A DNA stretch of 14,833 nucleotides from Clostridia bacterium. GTDB lineage: Bacteria > Bacillota > Clostridia > Oscillospirales > CAG-272. The notes beneath the pieces are model-generated. The model saw only the letters and a program-made list of their open reading frames with translations. It was not told the DNA's origin and ran no database searches. Of the stretch, positions 6,410-13,030 are shown in pieces; position 1 is the first letter of the stretch, and each line of letters begins with the position of its first letter. Position numbers and translations under genes: made by a program. The stretch is from contig JAFTXB010000170.1 of the NCBI GenBank assembly GCA_017461825.1, positions 1 to 14,833 on the forward strand. The letters are read 5' to 3'.

Positions 6410-7775
6410 CTTTTGGCGCGGCTTTTACAACGGTCGGTTATATCCGTTGCTGGTGGCGGTGCTGATCCTTTTGGGACATGCTACCGGATATGAGGTCGTG
6501 TTTGGAATCATCATGCTGCTCTCTGTGATTCCCGCGTGTTTGATCTGCCACGATCTGCGATTTGCGCTGATGCCGTTTATGTGTACAGTGTTTATCGTTT
6601 CGGCAAAGACCTATGCGCCAAACGACACGGGATATGCCGAGCGGTATCTGAAGCCCGCTGTACTGATTCCGCTTGCCATTACGGCGGTGTTGGTGATAGC
6701 GGCGTTGATCACATTTACGGTGCGCAATTACCGAACCGCAAACAAGCCGCCACGCGGCGGGATGCTGACCGGACTGCTTGTTTTTTGCGCGGCATTACTT
6801 TGTAACGGCGCTTTCAACTCCGACTATACGGTGCAGAATCTGTTTTTCGGATTTGTAATGTCGGTGACTTTGGTGCTCATCTATTTGCTGTTTGCGTTCT
6901 TTCTTGATATCGACCGCACACTGTTTGAGCATTTTATGTACTGCGTAGCTATGGCAGGACTTTTGATATGTGCGGAGCTGGTTGTGGCATATTTTACGAC
7001 CGTACAGTTTGTGAATGGCGAGATCGTAAAGGGAAGTGTGGTACTGGGATGGGGCGTTTGGACTACCATTGGCGGAATGCTTGCATTTCTTATGCCCGCG
7101 CATTTCTATTTTGCCGCCTCTCATAAACACGGATGGATTGGCTACATCTTTGGTTTCTTTCAGTATTTCTGTATCCTGCTCTCTCAAAGCAGAGGGGCAT
7201 TGCTTGTGGGTACGGTGATTCTCGGCATTTGCCTTTTGTATCTCTTTTTCAAGGGGGAAAATCGCAGGCTGAATCGATGGATCATTTTGGGAACGGCTGT
7301 TGTCGGTGCTTTGGGTGTTATTTTGATGGCGGATAAGCTTTTGGGGCTGGTGCAAAACTTTTTGCAGATGGGCTTTGATGACAACGGTCGCTTTGCGCTA
7401 TGGAAAACGGGCGTGGAGCATTTCTTGGAGTATCCTGTATTTGGCTCGGGATTTTATGACTCCTATGTCAACGAGGCGTGGGAAATGGACGTTTATCCCT
7501 ATCTCTATCACAACACTGCCGTTCAACTGTTGGGGTCTCTTGGAGTAGTTGGAACGCTGGCATATCTCTACCATCGTGTGCTTACCGTTCGCTTGGTTTT
7601 GAAAAAACCGAATATCGGAAAGACCTTTTTGGGAATATGCATTTTGGGGCTGTTGCTGTTCAGCCTTACCGACGTACTGTTTTTTAAGACCTATCCCACC
7701 ATTATTTATTCGCTGATGCTTTTGTTTATGGACAGAAGCGATTCGTTTGATGAAACCGTGGGAATCTCAATTTAA
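6387..7775 (+). CDS. O-antigen ligase/polymerase-like (Wzy/WaaL family) membrane protein
   Basis: A 462-residue polytopic protein with about ten to twelve hydrophobic helices. The large loop before the last helices contains NGRFALWKTGVEHFLEYP and, later, YHNTAVQLLGSLGVVG, which match the Wzy_C (O-antigen ligase/polymerase) pattern in which a conserved His and nearby Arg act in polysaccharide transfer. In this operon it is the likely repeat-unit polymerase or the enzyme attaching the glycan to its final acceptor. ATG 6387 has GAAAGGA 5 bases upstream. A flippase and chain-length regulator would be expected in a full Wzy pathway and are absent here, so partners must be encoded elsewhere. Confidence 0.82.
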   Translation: MRMKPGIDFWRGFYNGRLYPLLVAVLILLGHATGYEVVFGIIMLLSVIPACLICHDLRFALMPFMCTVFIVSAKTYAPNDTGYAERYLKPAVLIPLAITAVLVIAALITFTVRNYRTANKPPRGGMLTGLLVFCAALLCNGAFNSDYTVQNLFFGFVMSVTLVLIYLLFAFFLDIDRTLFEHFMYCVAMAGLLICAELVVAYFTTVQFVNGEIVKGSVVLGWGVWTTIGGMLAFLMPAHFYFAASHKHGWIGYIFGFFQYFCILLSQSRGALLVGTVILGICLLYLFFKGENRRLNRWIILGTAVVGALGVILMADKLLGLVQNFLQMGFDDNGRFALWKTGVEHFLEYPVFGSGFYDSYVNEAWEMDVYPYLYHNTAVQLLGSLGVVGTLAYLYHRVLTVRLVLKKPNIGKTFLGICILGLLLFSLTDVLFFKTYPTIIYSLMLLFMDRSDSFDETVGISI

Positions 7776-7781
7776 ATGAAA

Positions 7782-7810
7782 GCGCCGAACGTTGCTCAGA
7801 CGTTCGGCGC
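7782..7810. terminator. convergent terminator
   Basis: GCGCCGAACGT (7782-7792) pairs perfectly with ACGTTCGGCGC (7800-7810) around a 7-base loop. It begins 6 bases after the stop of the polysaccharide operon and ends 4 bases before the stop of the minus-strand gene, so it probably ends transcription from both sides. The T tracts (GATTTTA on plus, TTTCATTT on minus) are imperfect. Confidence 0.8.
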
Positions 7811-7814
7811 GATT

Positions 7815-8240
7815 TTATGCGGTATAGTCTTGGATCAGGGAGATCAGCTCTTCCCAAGAACCAACCGTGATTCCTTTTGCAAGTGCTTCACGCGCGGCGG
7901 GCGGCAGGGTGCTGACCGAAACATCCAGCAGCTTGACGAGATAGCCGTCACTGGTGTATATGCCGACAGTACCGTTGGTGTCACGCAGGCAAAAGCCGCC
8001 ATCGGTCGTTCCTTTTGTGTCGGTGCCCACCGAGACCTCGATCGAATCACTTGTGTCGATATACTCATTCAATTGCTCTACACAGCTTGTAAGCTCCCCT
8101 ACAAGGGTGTTGGCATCGCTTTGAAGTGTACCGTTTTCGGCAACCGCGTTCCGCAGGACGGAAAGTGTTGTGATACACAGCGTCAGGCATACGATCAAGG
8201 CAAAGGCACAGATCACCAATAAAATTTTTGAAGCATCCAT
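7815..8240 (-). CDS. small membrane-anchored protein of unknown function
   Basis: The 141-residue product has an N-terminal hydrophobic helix (about residues 5-29) following MDASK, which predicts a single-pass protein with its C-terminal part outside the membrane. A hydrophilic, probably coiled region around NAVAENGTLQSDANTLVGEL follows, then a small domain containing GGFCLRDTNGTVGIYTSDGYLVKLL. The last part, LPPAAREALAKGI and a SWEELISLIQDY ending, resembles the C-terminal domain of BofC-like proteins (forespore regulators in Bacillus), but this is a weak similarity judged by eye. ATG 8238-8240 has GAGAGGAG about 6 bases upstream. The gene is divergent from the penicillin-binding protein gene, with about 120 bases between. 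An antisense frame of similar length exists but lacks an RBS. Confidence 0.65.
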   Translation of the reverse strand: MDASKILLVICAFALIVCLTLCITTLSVLRNAVAENGTLQSDANTLVGELTSCVEQLNEYIDTSDSIEVSVGTDTKGTTDGGFCLRDTNGTVGIYTSDGYLVKLLDVSVSTLPPAAREALAKGITVGSWEELISLIQDYTA

Positions 8241-8361
8241 TCTCTTGCTCCTCTCTCATTTTTTTGCATTCGGGGTAATGATAGCATATCCCGTTTTTTG
8301 CGTTATATTCAAGAAAATGTGGAATACTGTTTGTAAAAGCGACAAAAAGGAGCACGAATGG

Positions 8362-10791
8362 ATGACAAAGGCAAAAAAGAAAAAGGGTGTGATCGCATCG
8401 AGAATTTTGATCGGCATTTCGGTTTTGATGGTGTTGATCTGCATTCTGATACTTGGCATGGGCTTTTATGTGAGAACGCATTACGAAATGCAGCTGCCCG
8501 ATGATTTTTTTCGGCTTGCCGAAAAAAGAGAATCGCCTCATTTTTTTATCTTTCAATTTGAGGACAGAACCGATCGGATCGGGGAAGCCGTGGAGGTGAC
8601 GTCAAATGCCTTTGCGCAAAAGCAGAATGTTTATGTTGCGTATCCCGATATTCCACAAAATATGATCGATGCATTTGTTGCCATTGAGGATAAACGGTTT
8701 TATGAGCATCGCGGAGTGGATTGGTACCGTACCGTGGCGGCGGGGGTAAATTATATTTTGGGCTTTTCGGATCATTTCGGAGCTTCTACCATTACGCAAC
8801 AGCTTGTCAAAAATATGACAGGGAACAGCGAGGTAACCCTTTCCCGTAAAATGCAGGAGATCTTATACGCAAAGGATCTGGAGCGAAGGCTTGACAAGAG
8901 CGAGATCATGGAGCTGTATCTCAATATCATTCATTTTTCGGATGACTGTGATGGGATTGCACAGGCATCCATGCATTATTTTTCAAAAATGCCGTCAGAG
9001 CTAACCCTTGCTGAAACCGCCTCAATTGCGGCAATTACCAACAGCCCTTCTTATTATAACCCGATCCGACATCCCGAACACAATTTGACGCGTCGAAATA
9101 TCATTTTGCGTGAAATGCTGGATCAAGGATATATCACATTCCAAGAATATGAAAGCGCATGCATCGCCCCATTGCAATTGCGTGTGGATGATTCGGGAGC
9201 GGTTTCCGAGGGGATCAATTCGTGGTATGTGGATATGGTGCTTGAGGATGTGATCAACGATCTGATCGAGGAGTACGGAATCAGCCGCTCGTTGGCATCG
9301 CAATATGTCCTTTCGGGCGGACTGCGCATCGATATGGCGATGGATCCCGAGATCCAGGAGCTGGTGGAGGAATATTACCGCACCGCCGTAACCGTTCCGA
9401 AAAACGAAAAAGGCGAGTCGGCACAATCGGCGCTGATCGTAATTGATAGCAGAACGGGGGATATCCTCGGTGTTGCGGGGGAGGTTGGCGACAAAACGGG
9501 AAACCGCGTGCAAAACTTTGCCACGCAAACCAAAAGACCGCCCGGTTCAGCTCTCAAACCGATCACGGTCTATGCACCCGCATTGGAGCAGGGAATCATC
9601 AACTGGGCAAGCGTTTATGATGATGTTCCCGTGGAGTTTAACAGCGGCGGCAATATGGTGTGGCCTCGCAATGCCACGGGGGTATACCGTGGGCTTACCA
9701 ATATCTCTTACGCGGTGGCACATTCGACCAACACGGTTGCGGTTCGTGTCCTGCAAGAGCTGGGGCTTGAAACCTCCTATCGGATCGCAAAGGAGCGGTT
9801 TCATCTTTCGGGAATGGTTTCCGAAGCGGGGGCAAATGACCGCGATCTCGCCGCACTTGCCTTGGGACAGCTCAACTACGGCGTTACCCTGCGCGAGCTG
9901 ACGGCGGCTTATACGGTGTTTGCCGACCGAGGCGTATATCATCCTTACCGCTCGTATTACCGCGTGCTGGATGCTGACGGGAATATCCTGCTTGCTTGCC
10001 CCGATGCCGCTGAGGTGGTTTTGTCGGAGGGGAATGCCGCAATTATGACAAAGCTTTTGCAGGGCGTGGTCGATTACGGCACCTCGTCCTCGATCACCCT
10101 CAAAAACCGCGTGGAGTGCGCGGGCAAGACGGGCACGACCAATGCCGACGGCGACCGCTGGTTTGTTGGATATACGCCCGAGCTGATCTGCGGGGTTTGG
10201 TGCGGATATGAGTATCCCGAGCCCTTGGAGGGGCGAAACCTTTGCACGAATATCTGGAACCGCGTGATGAGCGACATCGTGGAAGAAAAAGGGGGTAAAG
10301 ACCGCTTTGACATACCGCAAAACGTGATTCGGGCAAGCTATTGCAGGGATTCGGGCAAGCTATTGTCGGATGCCTGCGTCTATGATCCGCGAGGCAACCG
10401 CTCGGAGATCGGGTGGTTTTTAAAAGAGAATATGCCAACCTCGTTTTGTGATTGTCATGTACTGTGTGATTATGACAGCGAGCACGGCGGTATCAGCCAC
10501 GGAAACTGTCCCGATTCGTTTTTGAAAAAGGTCGCTTTGATCAAAGCCGAACGTCGGTTCCCGGTGCAGATCTACGTTAGTGATGCGCAATATGTATACC
10601 GCGGTGATCCTTTATCCATCAACCCAAATGAAAATGAAAAGCAGCCCTATTTCGCAAATGAAGTGATCGGCTATTATGGCGCATCTCCCGTTGAGCATCC
10701 GTTCAACCGCTCATGCAAAATACACTTGTATCCTCCCGATGACGCGTGGGATTATCTGATCCCTCGATTTTATGAGACGGAGGAAGAATAA
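8362..10791 (+). CDS. class A penicillin-binding protein (bifunctional transglycosylase/transpeptidase)
   Basis: A membrane-anchored enzyme of 809 residues that polymerises lipid II into glycan strands and cross-links the peptides. It has a short basic cytoplasmic N-terminus, one membrane helix (about residues 9-36), then a GT51 domain with EDKRFYEHRG (catalytic Glu 109), GASTITQQ (Ser 142) and RKMQEILYAKDLER followed by MELYLN. The transpeptidase domain has SxxK in PPGSALKP (Ser 396, Lys 399), SxN as STN (455-457) and KTGT (589-592). Roughly 215 residues follow KTG, rich in Cys (CRDSGKLLSDAC, SFCDCHVLC), of unclear role. ATG 8362 has AAGGAG 9 bases upstream; the frame stays open upstream to 8170, but that would overlap the divergent gene. 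Confidence 0.93.
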   Translation: MTKAKKKKGVIASRILIGISVLMVLICILILGMGFYVRTHYEMQLPDDFFRLAEKRESPHFFIFQFEDRTDRIGEAVEVTSNAFAQKQNVYVAYPDIPQNMIDAFVAIEDKRFYEHRGVDWYRTVAAGVNYILGFSDHFGASTITQQLVKNMTGNSEVTLSRKMQEILYAKDLERRLDKSEIMELYLNIIHFSDDCDGIAQASMHYFSKMPSELTLAETASIAAITNSPSYYNPIRHPEHNLTRRNIILREMLDQGYITFQEYESACIAPLQLRVDDSGAVSEGINSWYVDMVLEDVINDLIEEYGISRSLASQYVLSGGLRIDMAMDPEIQELVEEYYRTAVTVPKNEKGESAQSALIVIDSRTGDILGVAGEVGDKTGNRVQNFATQTKRPPGSALKPITVYAPALEQGIINWASVYDDVPVEFNSGGNMVWPRNATGVYRGLTNISYAVAHSTNTVAVRVLQELGLETSYRIAKERFHLSGMVSEAGANDRDLAALALGQLNYGVTLRELTAAYTVFADRGVYHPYRSYYRVLDADGNILLACPDAAEVVLSEGNAAIMTKLLQGVVDYGTSSSITLKNRVECAGKTGTTNADGDRWFVGYTPELICGVWCGYEYPEPLEGRNLCTNIWNRVMSDIVEEKGGKDRFDIPQNVIRASYCRDSGKLLSDACVYDPRGNRSEIGWFLKENMPTSFCDCHVLCDYDSEHGGISHGNCPDSFLKKVALIKAERRFPVQIYVSDAQYVYRGDPLSINPNENEKQPYFANEVIGYYGASPVEHPFNRSCKIHLYPPDDAWDYLIPRFYETEEE

Positions 10792-10796
10792 AACAC

Positions 10797-10829
10797 GCAC
10801 CTCTTTCATAAGGTTTAACAGCGAGGTGC
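10797..10829 (+). repeat. first of two alternative hairpins before the TspO-like gene
   Basis: GCACCTC (10797-10803) pairs with GAGGTGC (10823-10829) around a 19-base loop. No T-run follows (AACAAAAAAAC instead), so it is not itself a terminator. The same arm sequences recur in the next hairpin (GCACCT 10842-10847, AGGTGC 10856-10861), so arms 2 and 3 could pair instead, as in attenuators. Confidence 0.5.
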
Positions 10830-10838
10830 AACAAAAAA

Positions 10839-10868
10839 ACAGCACCTTTCTAGGGAGGTGCTGTTTTT
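10839..10868. terminator. intrinsic terminator overlapping the RBS and start of the next gene
   Basis: ACAGCACCT (10839-10847) pairs with AGGTGCTGT (10856-10864), with an 8-base loop and TTTTT on the plus side. Seven A's on the left give a T-run for the minus strand too, so it looks bidirectional. It follows the penicillin-binding protein stop by 47 bases. The GGAGG at 10854-10858 in loop and 3' arm, and the TTG at 10867, are the best translation signals of the following gene, so the hairpin would also hide that gene's RBS. Confidence 0.75.
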
Positions 10869-11400
10869 GCATAAGAAAGGGTATGGAAAACTGACGGTCA
10901 ACGCATGGCTGAATAGTGACTTGGAGCGGTCGAGCCCCATTTTTATGCTGGTGTGCGGAGGTTTGTTTGCCGTTGGCGGAATTTTGGTGCGCGCCTTTGT
11001 GGGGAGCCCCTATCGCGTCATGCTGGAATTGGGGATCAAGGATATGATCCCGCCCGTGTGGTTGATGACCTTTTTATGGTCGATCGCATTTTTTATGGCA
11101 GGGTGTGCCTTTGGGTTTGTGCTGTGCTACCGCTGGGCAGGGTGCGAGGCGGAAAAATACAAGGGCTGTATGGTGTTTGTGCTGATGGCGGTGCTGGAGC
11201 TGTGCTGGTATCCCACGCTGTTTGGGGCGGATCTCATTTTTCTCAGCGCAATCGAGGCGTTGCTCATTTTCGTCGCATCACTTGCCGTCACCTTTTCTTT
11301 TTACCGCGTCACCAAATTGGCGGGTATGCTCATGCTTTTTCACAGCATTTGGCTTGCCTATATGCTCATCCTCAATTTTGCCATTCTGTTTCGGGGATAA
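10867..11400 (+). CDS. TspO/MBR-like (tryptophan-rich sensory protein family) membrane protein
   Basis: A 177-residue protein with about five hydrophobic helices. Helix 2 starts IPPVWLMTFLWSIAFFMAG, corresponding to the family's PPxWxFGxVWTxLYxxMG pattern. Later CWYPTLFGADLIFLSA matches the LWSxLFF segment, and the last helix HSIWLAYMLILNFAI matches PYxxWxxFAxxLN. TspO proteins bind tetrapyrroles and related ligands in the membrane, but the physiological role in Clostridia is uncertain. It is a divergent member with a longer N-terminus. TTG 10867 is chosen for GGAGG 8 bases upstream; a GTG at 10858 overlaps that RBS, and the next ATG (about 10945) lies inside helix 1. Its stop codon touches the left end of the non-coding element at 11399. 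Confidence 0.7.
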   Translation: MHKKGYGKLTVNAWLNSDLERSSPIFMLVCGGLFAVGGILVRAFVGSPYRVMLELGIKDMIPPVWLMTFLWSIAFFMAGCAFGFVLCYRWAGCEAEKYKGCMVFVLMAVLELCWYPTLFGADLIFLSAIEALLIFVASLAVTFSFYRVTKLAGMLMLFHSIWLAYMLILNFAILFRG

Positions 11401-11405
11401 AAACA

Positions 11406-11430
11406 GCGCATCACTTGCATGGTGGTGCGC
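11406..11430 (-). terminator. hairpin copy A (minus-facing)
   Basis: GCGCATCACT and GGTGGTGCGC pair over 10 bp with two wobble pairs and loop TGCAT. Read on the minus strand it is followed by GTTTTT; on the plus strand it is followed by TCCGTTTG and lacks a proper T-run. It is the left end of the 11399-11707 element. No minus-strand gene to its right is known to need it. Confidence 0.55.
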
Positions 11431-11677
11431 TCCGTTTGCTGACAAAGGTATTCGCACTGCCTTTTGACGAAAAGTTTTGGTCAAGCTTTTTCAAAAGCTT
11501 GCGCGGTGGAGGCTGCGGAAGCCTCCTCGCCCTCCGCAGAGGGCGAAATTTCTTTCTCGGCGTTTCTTTTTGTGAACTTTTTCTTTGCGCCTCTTTCTTG
11601 CAAAGAAAAAGTGGAGTAACAAATTTGTGCTTTTTAACGAACTGTGTTTTTTTCAATAGTGTTTGTCAGTAGTTTGA

Positions 11678-11707
11678 GCGCATCACCTGCATGGGTGGAG
11701 CGTTTTT
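11678..11707 (+). terminator. hairpin copy B (plus-facing)
   Basis: CGCATCACC (11679-11687) pairs with GGTGGAGCG (11694-11702) with one A-A mismatch, loop TGCATG, and TTTTT at 11703-11707. It is the right end of the 11399-11707 element and shields the next promoter (11730) from read-through. Confidence 0.65.
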
Positions 11708-11729
11708 GACGCATAATTATTTGAAAAGG

Positions 11730-11758
11730 TTGACAAACAATAAAAAACATGATACAAT
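11730..11758 (+). promoter_or_regulatory. near-consensus sigma-A promoter of the DUF2695 gene
   Basis: A perfect TTGACA (11730-11735) is followed after exactly 17 bases by TACAAT (11753-11758). The start codon lies 28 bases downstream of the -10 box. This is the strongest promoter in the window by consensus. Confidence 0.85.
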
Positions 11759-11786
11759 AAATGAAACATAAACGGAGGATGAGACT

Positions 11787-12077
11787 ATGGCAAATTTGTC
11801 GAAAGAGGAGAAGAAGGCTTTGGAAAAGGCATGGGAAGCAGAACAGAGTGAGGATTATATTCTCACAGAAGAAAATGTCCAAGAATTGTTTGAGTATTTA
11901 GAAGAACAACTGGATCATTCGGGCTGTGACCACACATTACGATATACAAAACTGTGGCTCAAGAACAATATTGCCCAAGAAATGATAGAAAATGTACTTA
12001 CAGAAATTACCGATATGGGTGGCTATTGCGATTGTGAAGTGCTGCTCAATTGTTATGAAGACTATGATATAGGTTAA
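11787..12077 (+). CDS. DUF2695 family protein
   Basis: A soluble acidic protein of 96 residues. The N-terminus is a charged helix (LSKEEKKALEKAWEAEQ). The rest carries the family pattern CDHTLRYTKLWL (from about residue 51) and GGYCDCEVLLN (from about 79), whose Cys and His residues could bind a metal. No function is established for the family that I know of. ATG 11787 has GGAGG 9 bases upstream. It is a single-gene unit with its own promoter and a terminator 15 bases after the stop, enclosed between two copies of the same hairpin. Confidence 0.8.
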   Translation: MANLSKEEKKALEKAWEAEQSEDYILTEENVQELFEYLEEQLDHSGCDHTLRYTKLWLKNNIAQEMIENVLTEITDMGGYCDCEVLLNCYEDYDIG

Positions 12078-12092
12078 GTGATTTCCAAAATG

Positions 12093-12125
12093 GCGCATCA
12101 CCTGCATGGGTGGTGCGCGTTTTTT
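12093..12125 (+). terminator. hairpin copy C, terminator of the DUF2695 gene
   Basis: GCGCATCACC (12093-12102) pairs with GGTGGTGCGC (12109-12118) over 10 bp with one wobble, loop TGCATG, followed by G and six T's. The hairpin arms and loop are nearly identical to copy B at 11678, but the TTTGTCAG flank is missing here. Confidence 0.85.
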
Positions 12126-12176
12126 GTTTGCATTATTAAAGTTAGGGCGGTATTAGAAAATATTCAAGCTGTCCTA

Positions 12177-12205
12177 TTTACATTTTTACTTATCTATGGT
12201 ATAAT
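12177..12205 (+). promoter_or_regulatory. sigma-A promoter of the DUF5131 gene
   Basis: TTTACA (12177-12182) and TATAAT (12200-12205) with a 17-base spacer, 39 bases before the start codon. It lies in AT-rich DNA after hairpin copy C, so the gene is transcribed on its own. Confidence 0.75.
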
Positions 12206-12244
12206 AAAACTGATTGATAAACTTGAATTTGATGAGGTGAGAAT

Positions 12245-12961
12245 ATGGCTATGTGGAATCCATGGCGAGGTTGCAGAAAATACAGTGAAGGTTGTCTGCA
12301 TTGCTATATACATAAAGGCGATGCAAAACGAGGTGTTAATACAAACGACATTGTAAAAACAAAAGATTTTTGCAAACCTATTGAGAAGTTGAAAAACGGA
12401 AACTACAAAATGAAAGCAGGGATAGTTTATCTTTGCTTTTCAACAGATTTTCTGATAGAAGAAGCAGACGTATGGCGCAAAGAATGCTGGGATATGATAA
12501 AAGAGCGACAAGATTGTACTTTTCTTTTTCTGACTAAACGGATAGACAGATTTGCAGATTGTATTCCTGCCGATTGGGGCAACGGATATGAAAACGTTGT
12601 TGTGTGCTGTACTGTTGAAAACCAAAAAAATGCAGATAAAAGATTGTCGTTATTTGAATCACTTCCTATAAAGCACAAATGCATTACTGCACAACCGTTG
12701 CTTGAAAAAATACATATTGAACCGTATCTTGATGATGTTGAACTTGTAGTTGTGGGTGGAGAATCAGATAAATTTGCAAGACCTTTTGATTATGCATGGG
12801 CATTAGATATTCGTGAGCAATGTATCAGAAAAAATGTTTCTTTTGAATTCAGACAATGCGGAACTCACTTTATTAAGGACGGTAAAGAATATAAATTACA
12901 GACAAAAGACCTGTGTAGTCAAGCAAGAAAAGCAGGAATAGATTTTATAGCAGACAGATAA
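12245..12961 (+). CDS. DUF5131 / phage Gp37-Gp68 family protein
   Basis: A 238-residue protein that opens with WNPWRGCRKYSEGCLHCY, the three-cysteine signature (C10, C17, C20) of the Gp37/Gp68 family, which resembles the cluster-binding cysteines of radical SAM proteins. Further family-like segments are FLFLTKRIDRF, CCTVENQKNADKR, CITAQPLLEKI, VVVGGESDKFARPFD and FEFRQCGTHF; they suggest a TIM-barrel-type fold. Its activity is unknown; members occur in phages and as scattered accessory genes. ATG 12245 has GAGGTGA 4 bases upstream, and ATG 12251 is an alternative. The gene is visibly more AT-rich and uses more A/T-ending codons than the PBP, MutS-like and polysaccharide genes around it, suggesting horizontal acquisition. 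Confidence 0.82.
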   Translation: MAMWNPWRGCRKYSEGCLHCYIHKGDAKRGVNTNDIVKTKDFCKPIEKLKNGNYKMKAGIVYLCFSTDFLIEEADVWRKECWDMIKERQDCTFLFLTKRIDRFADCIPADWGNGYENVVVCCTVENQKNADKRLSLFESLPIKHKCITAQPLLEKIHIEPYLDDVELVVVGGESDKFARPFDYAWALDIREQCIRKNVSFEFRQCGTHFIKDGKEYKLQTKDLCSQARKAGIDFIADR

Positions 12962-12992
12962 ATTCCAATTTGTCGATTTGATAATACAAAAA

Positions 12993-13027
12993 CGATAGCC
13001 ACGGTTCCATGCGAACCGTGGCTATCG
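12993..13027. terminator. strong bidirectional terminator
   Basis: A perfect 15-bp stem, CGATAGCCACGGTTC (12993-13007) with GAACCGTGGCTATCG (13013-13027), with a 5-base loop. CTTTTAGG follows on the plus strand and TTTTTGTA on the minus strand. It separates the convergent DUF5131 and MutS-like genes, with the minus-strand stop codon 4 bases away. Confidence 0.9.
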
Positions 13028-13030
13028 CTT

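Larger units (their letters stand above)
11399..11707. repeat. non-coding palindromic element with inverted terminator ends (MITE-like)
   Basis: No credible gene is seen in this gap. The left end, read on the minus strand, is TTTGTCAG, 6 bases, GAGCGCACCACC, loop, complementary arm, TTTTT (11446 to 11399). The right end, on the plus strand, is TTTGTCAG, 6 bases, GAGCGCATCACC, loop, arm, TTTTT (11662 to 11707). The ends are therefore inverted copies facing outward. Between them are four more hairpins: CAAGCTTTT/AAAAGCTTG (11482-11501), GGAGGCT/AGCCTCC (11508-11526), TCGCCCTC/GAGGGCGA (11527-11546) and a 12-bp stem CTTTTTCTTTGC/GCAAAGAAAAAG (11577-11611). The left end begins within the stop codon of the TspO-like gene. 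Confidence 0.55.

Noticed and set aside
7776..8222. 148-codon plus-strand frame after the polysaccharide operon
   Set aside because: It starts inside the convergent terminator with no RBS and lies antisense to the minus-strand membrane protein, which has an RBS, a membrane helix and sensible composition.
8241..8361. Promoters in the divergent gap between the small membrane protein and the PBP
   Set aside because: Candidates (TATATT at 8304-8309 on plus; TTGAAT-18-TATGCT on minus) are too weak to annotate with confidence, although promoters must exist near here.
11411..11656. 81-codon minus-strand frame within the palindromic element
   Set aside because: Highly basic low-complexity product made from hairpin arms; no RBS. 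A typical false gene call in such repeats.
10953..11672. 239-codon plus-strand frame overlapping the TspO-like gene
   Set aside because: It is a shifted frame of the TspO-like gene continuing through the hairpin repeats; it shows no domain and is rich in residues typical of out-of-frame reading.
11399..12125. Three similar hairpins as a CRISPR array
   Set aside because: Spacing is irregular (about 270 and 415 bases), a gene lies between two copies, one copy is inverted, and each has terminator form.
12078..12356. 92-codon plus-strand frame between DUF2695 and DUF5131
   Set aside because: It starts directly at the previous stop, runs through terminator and promoter, and overlaps the DUF5131 gene out of frame.
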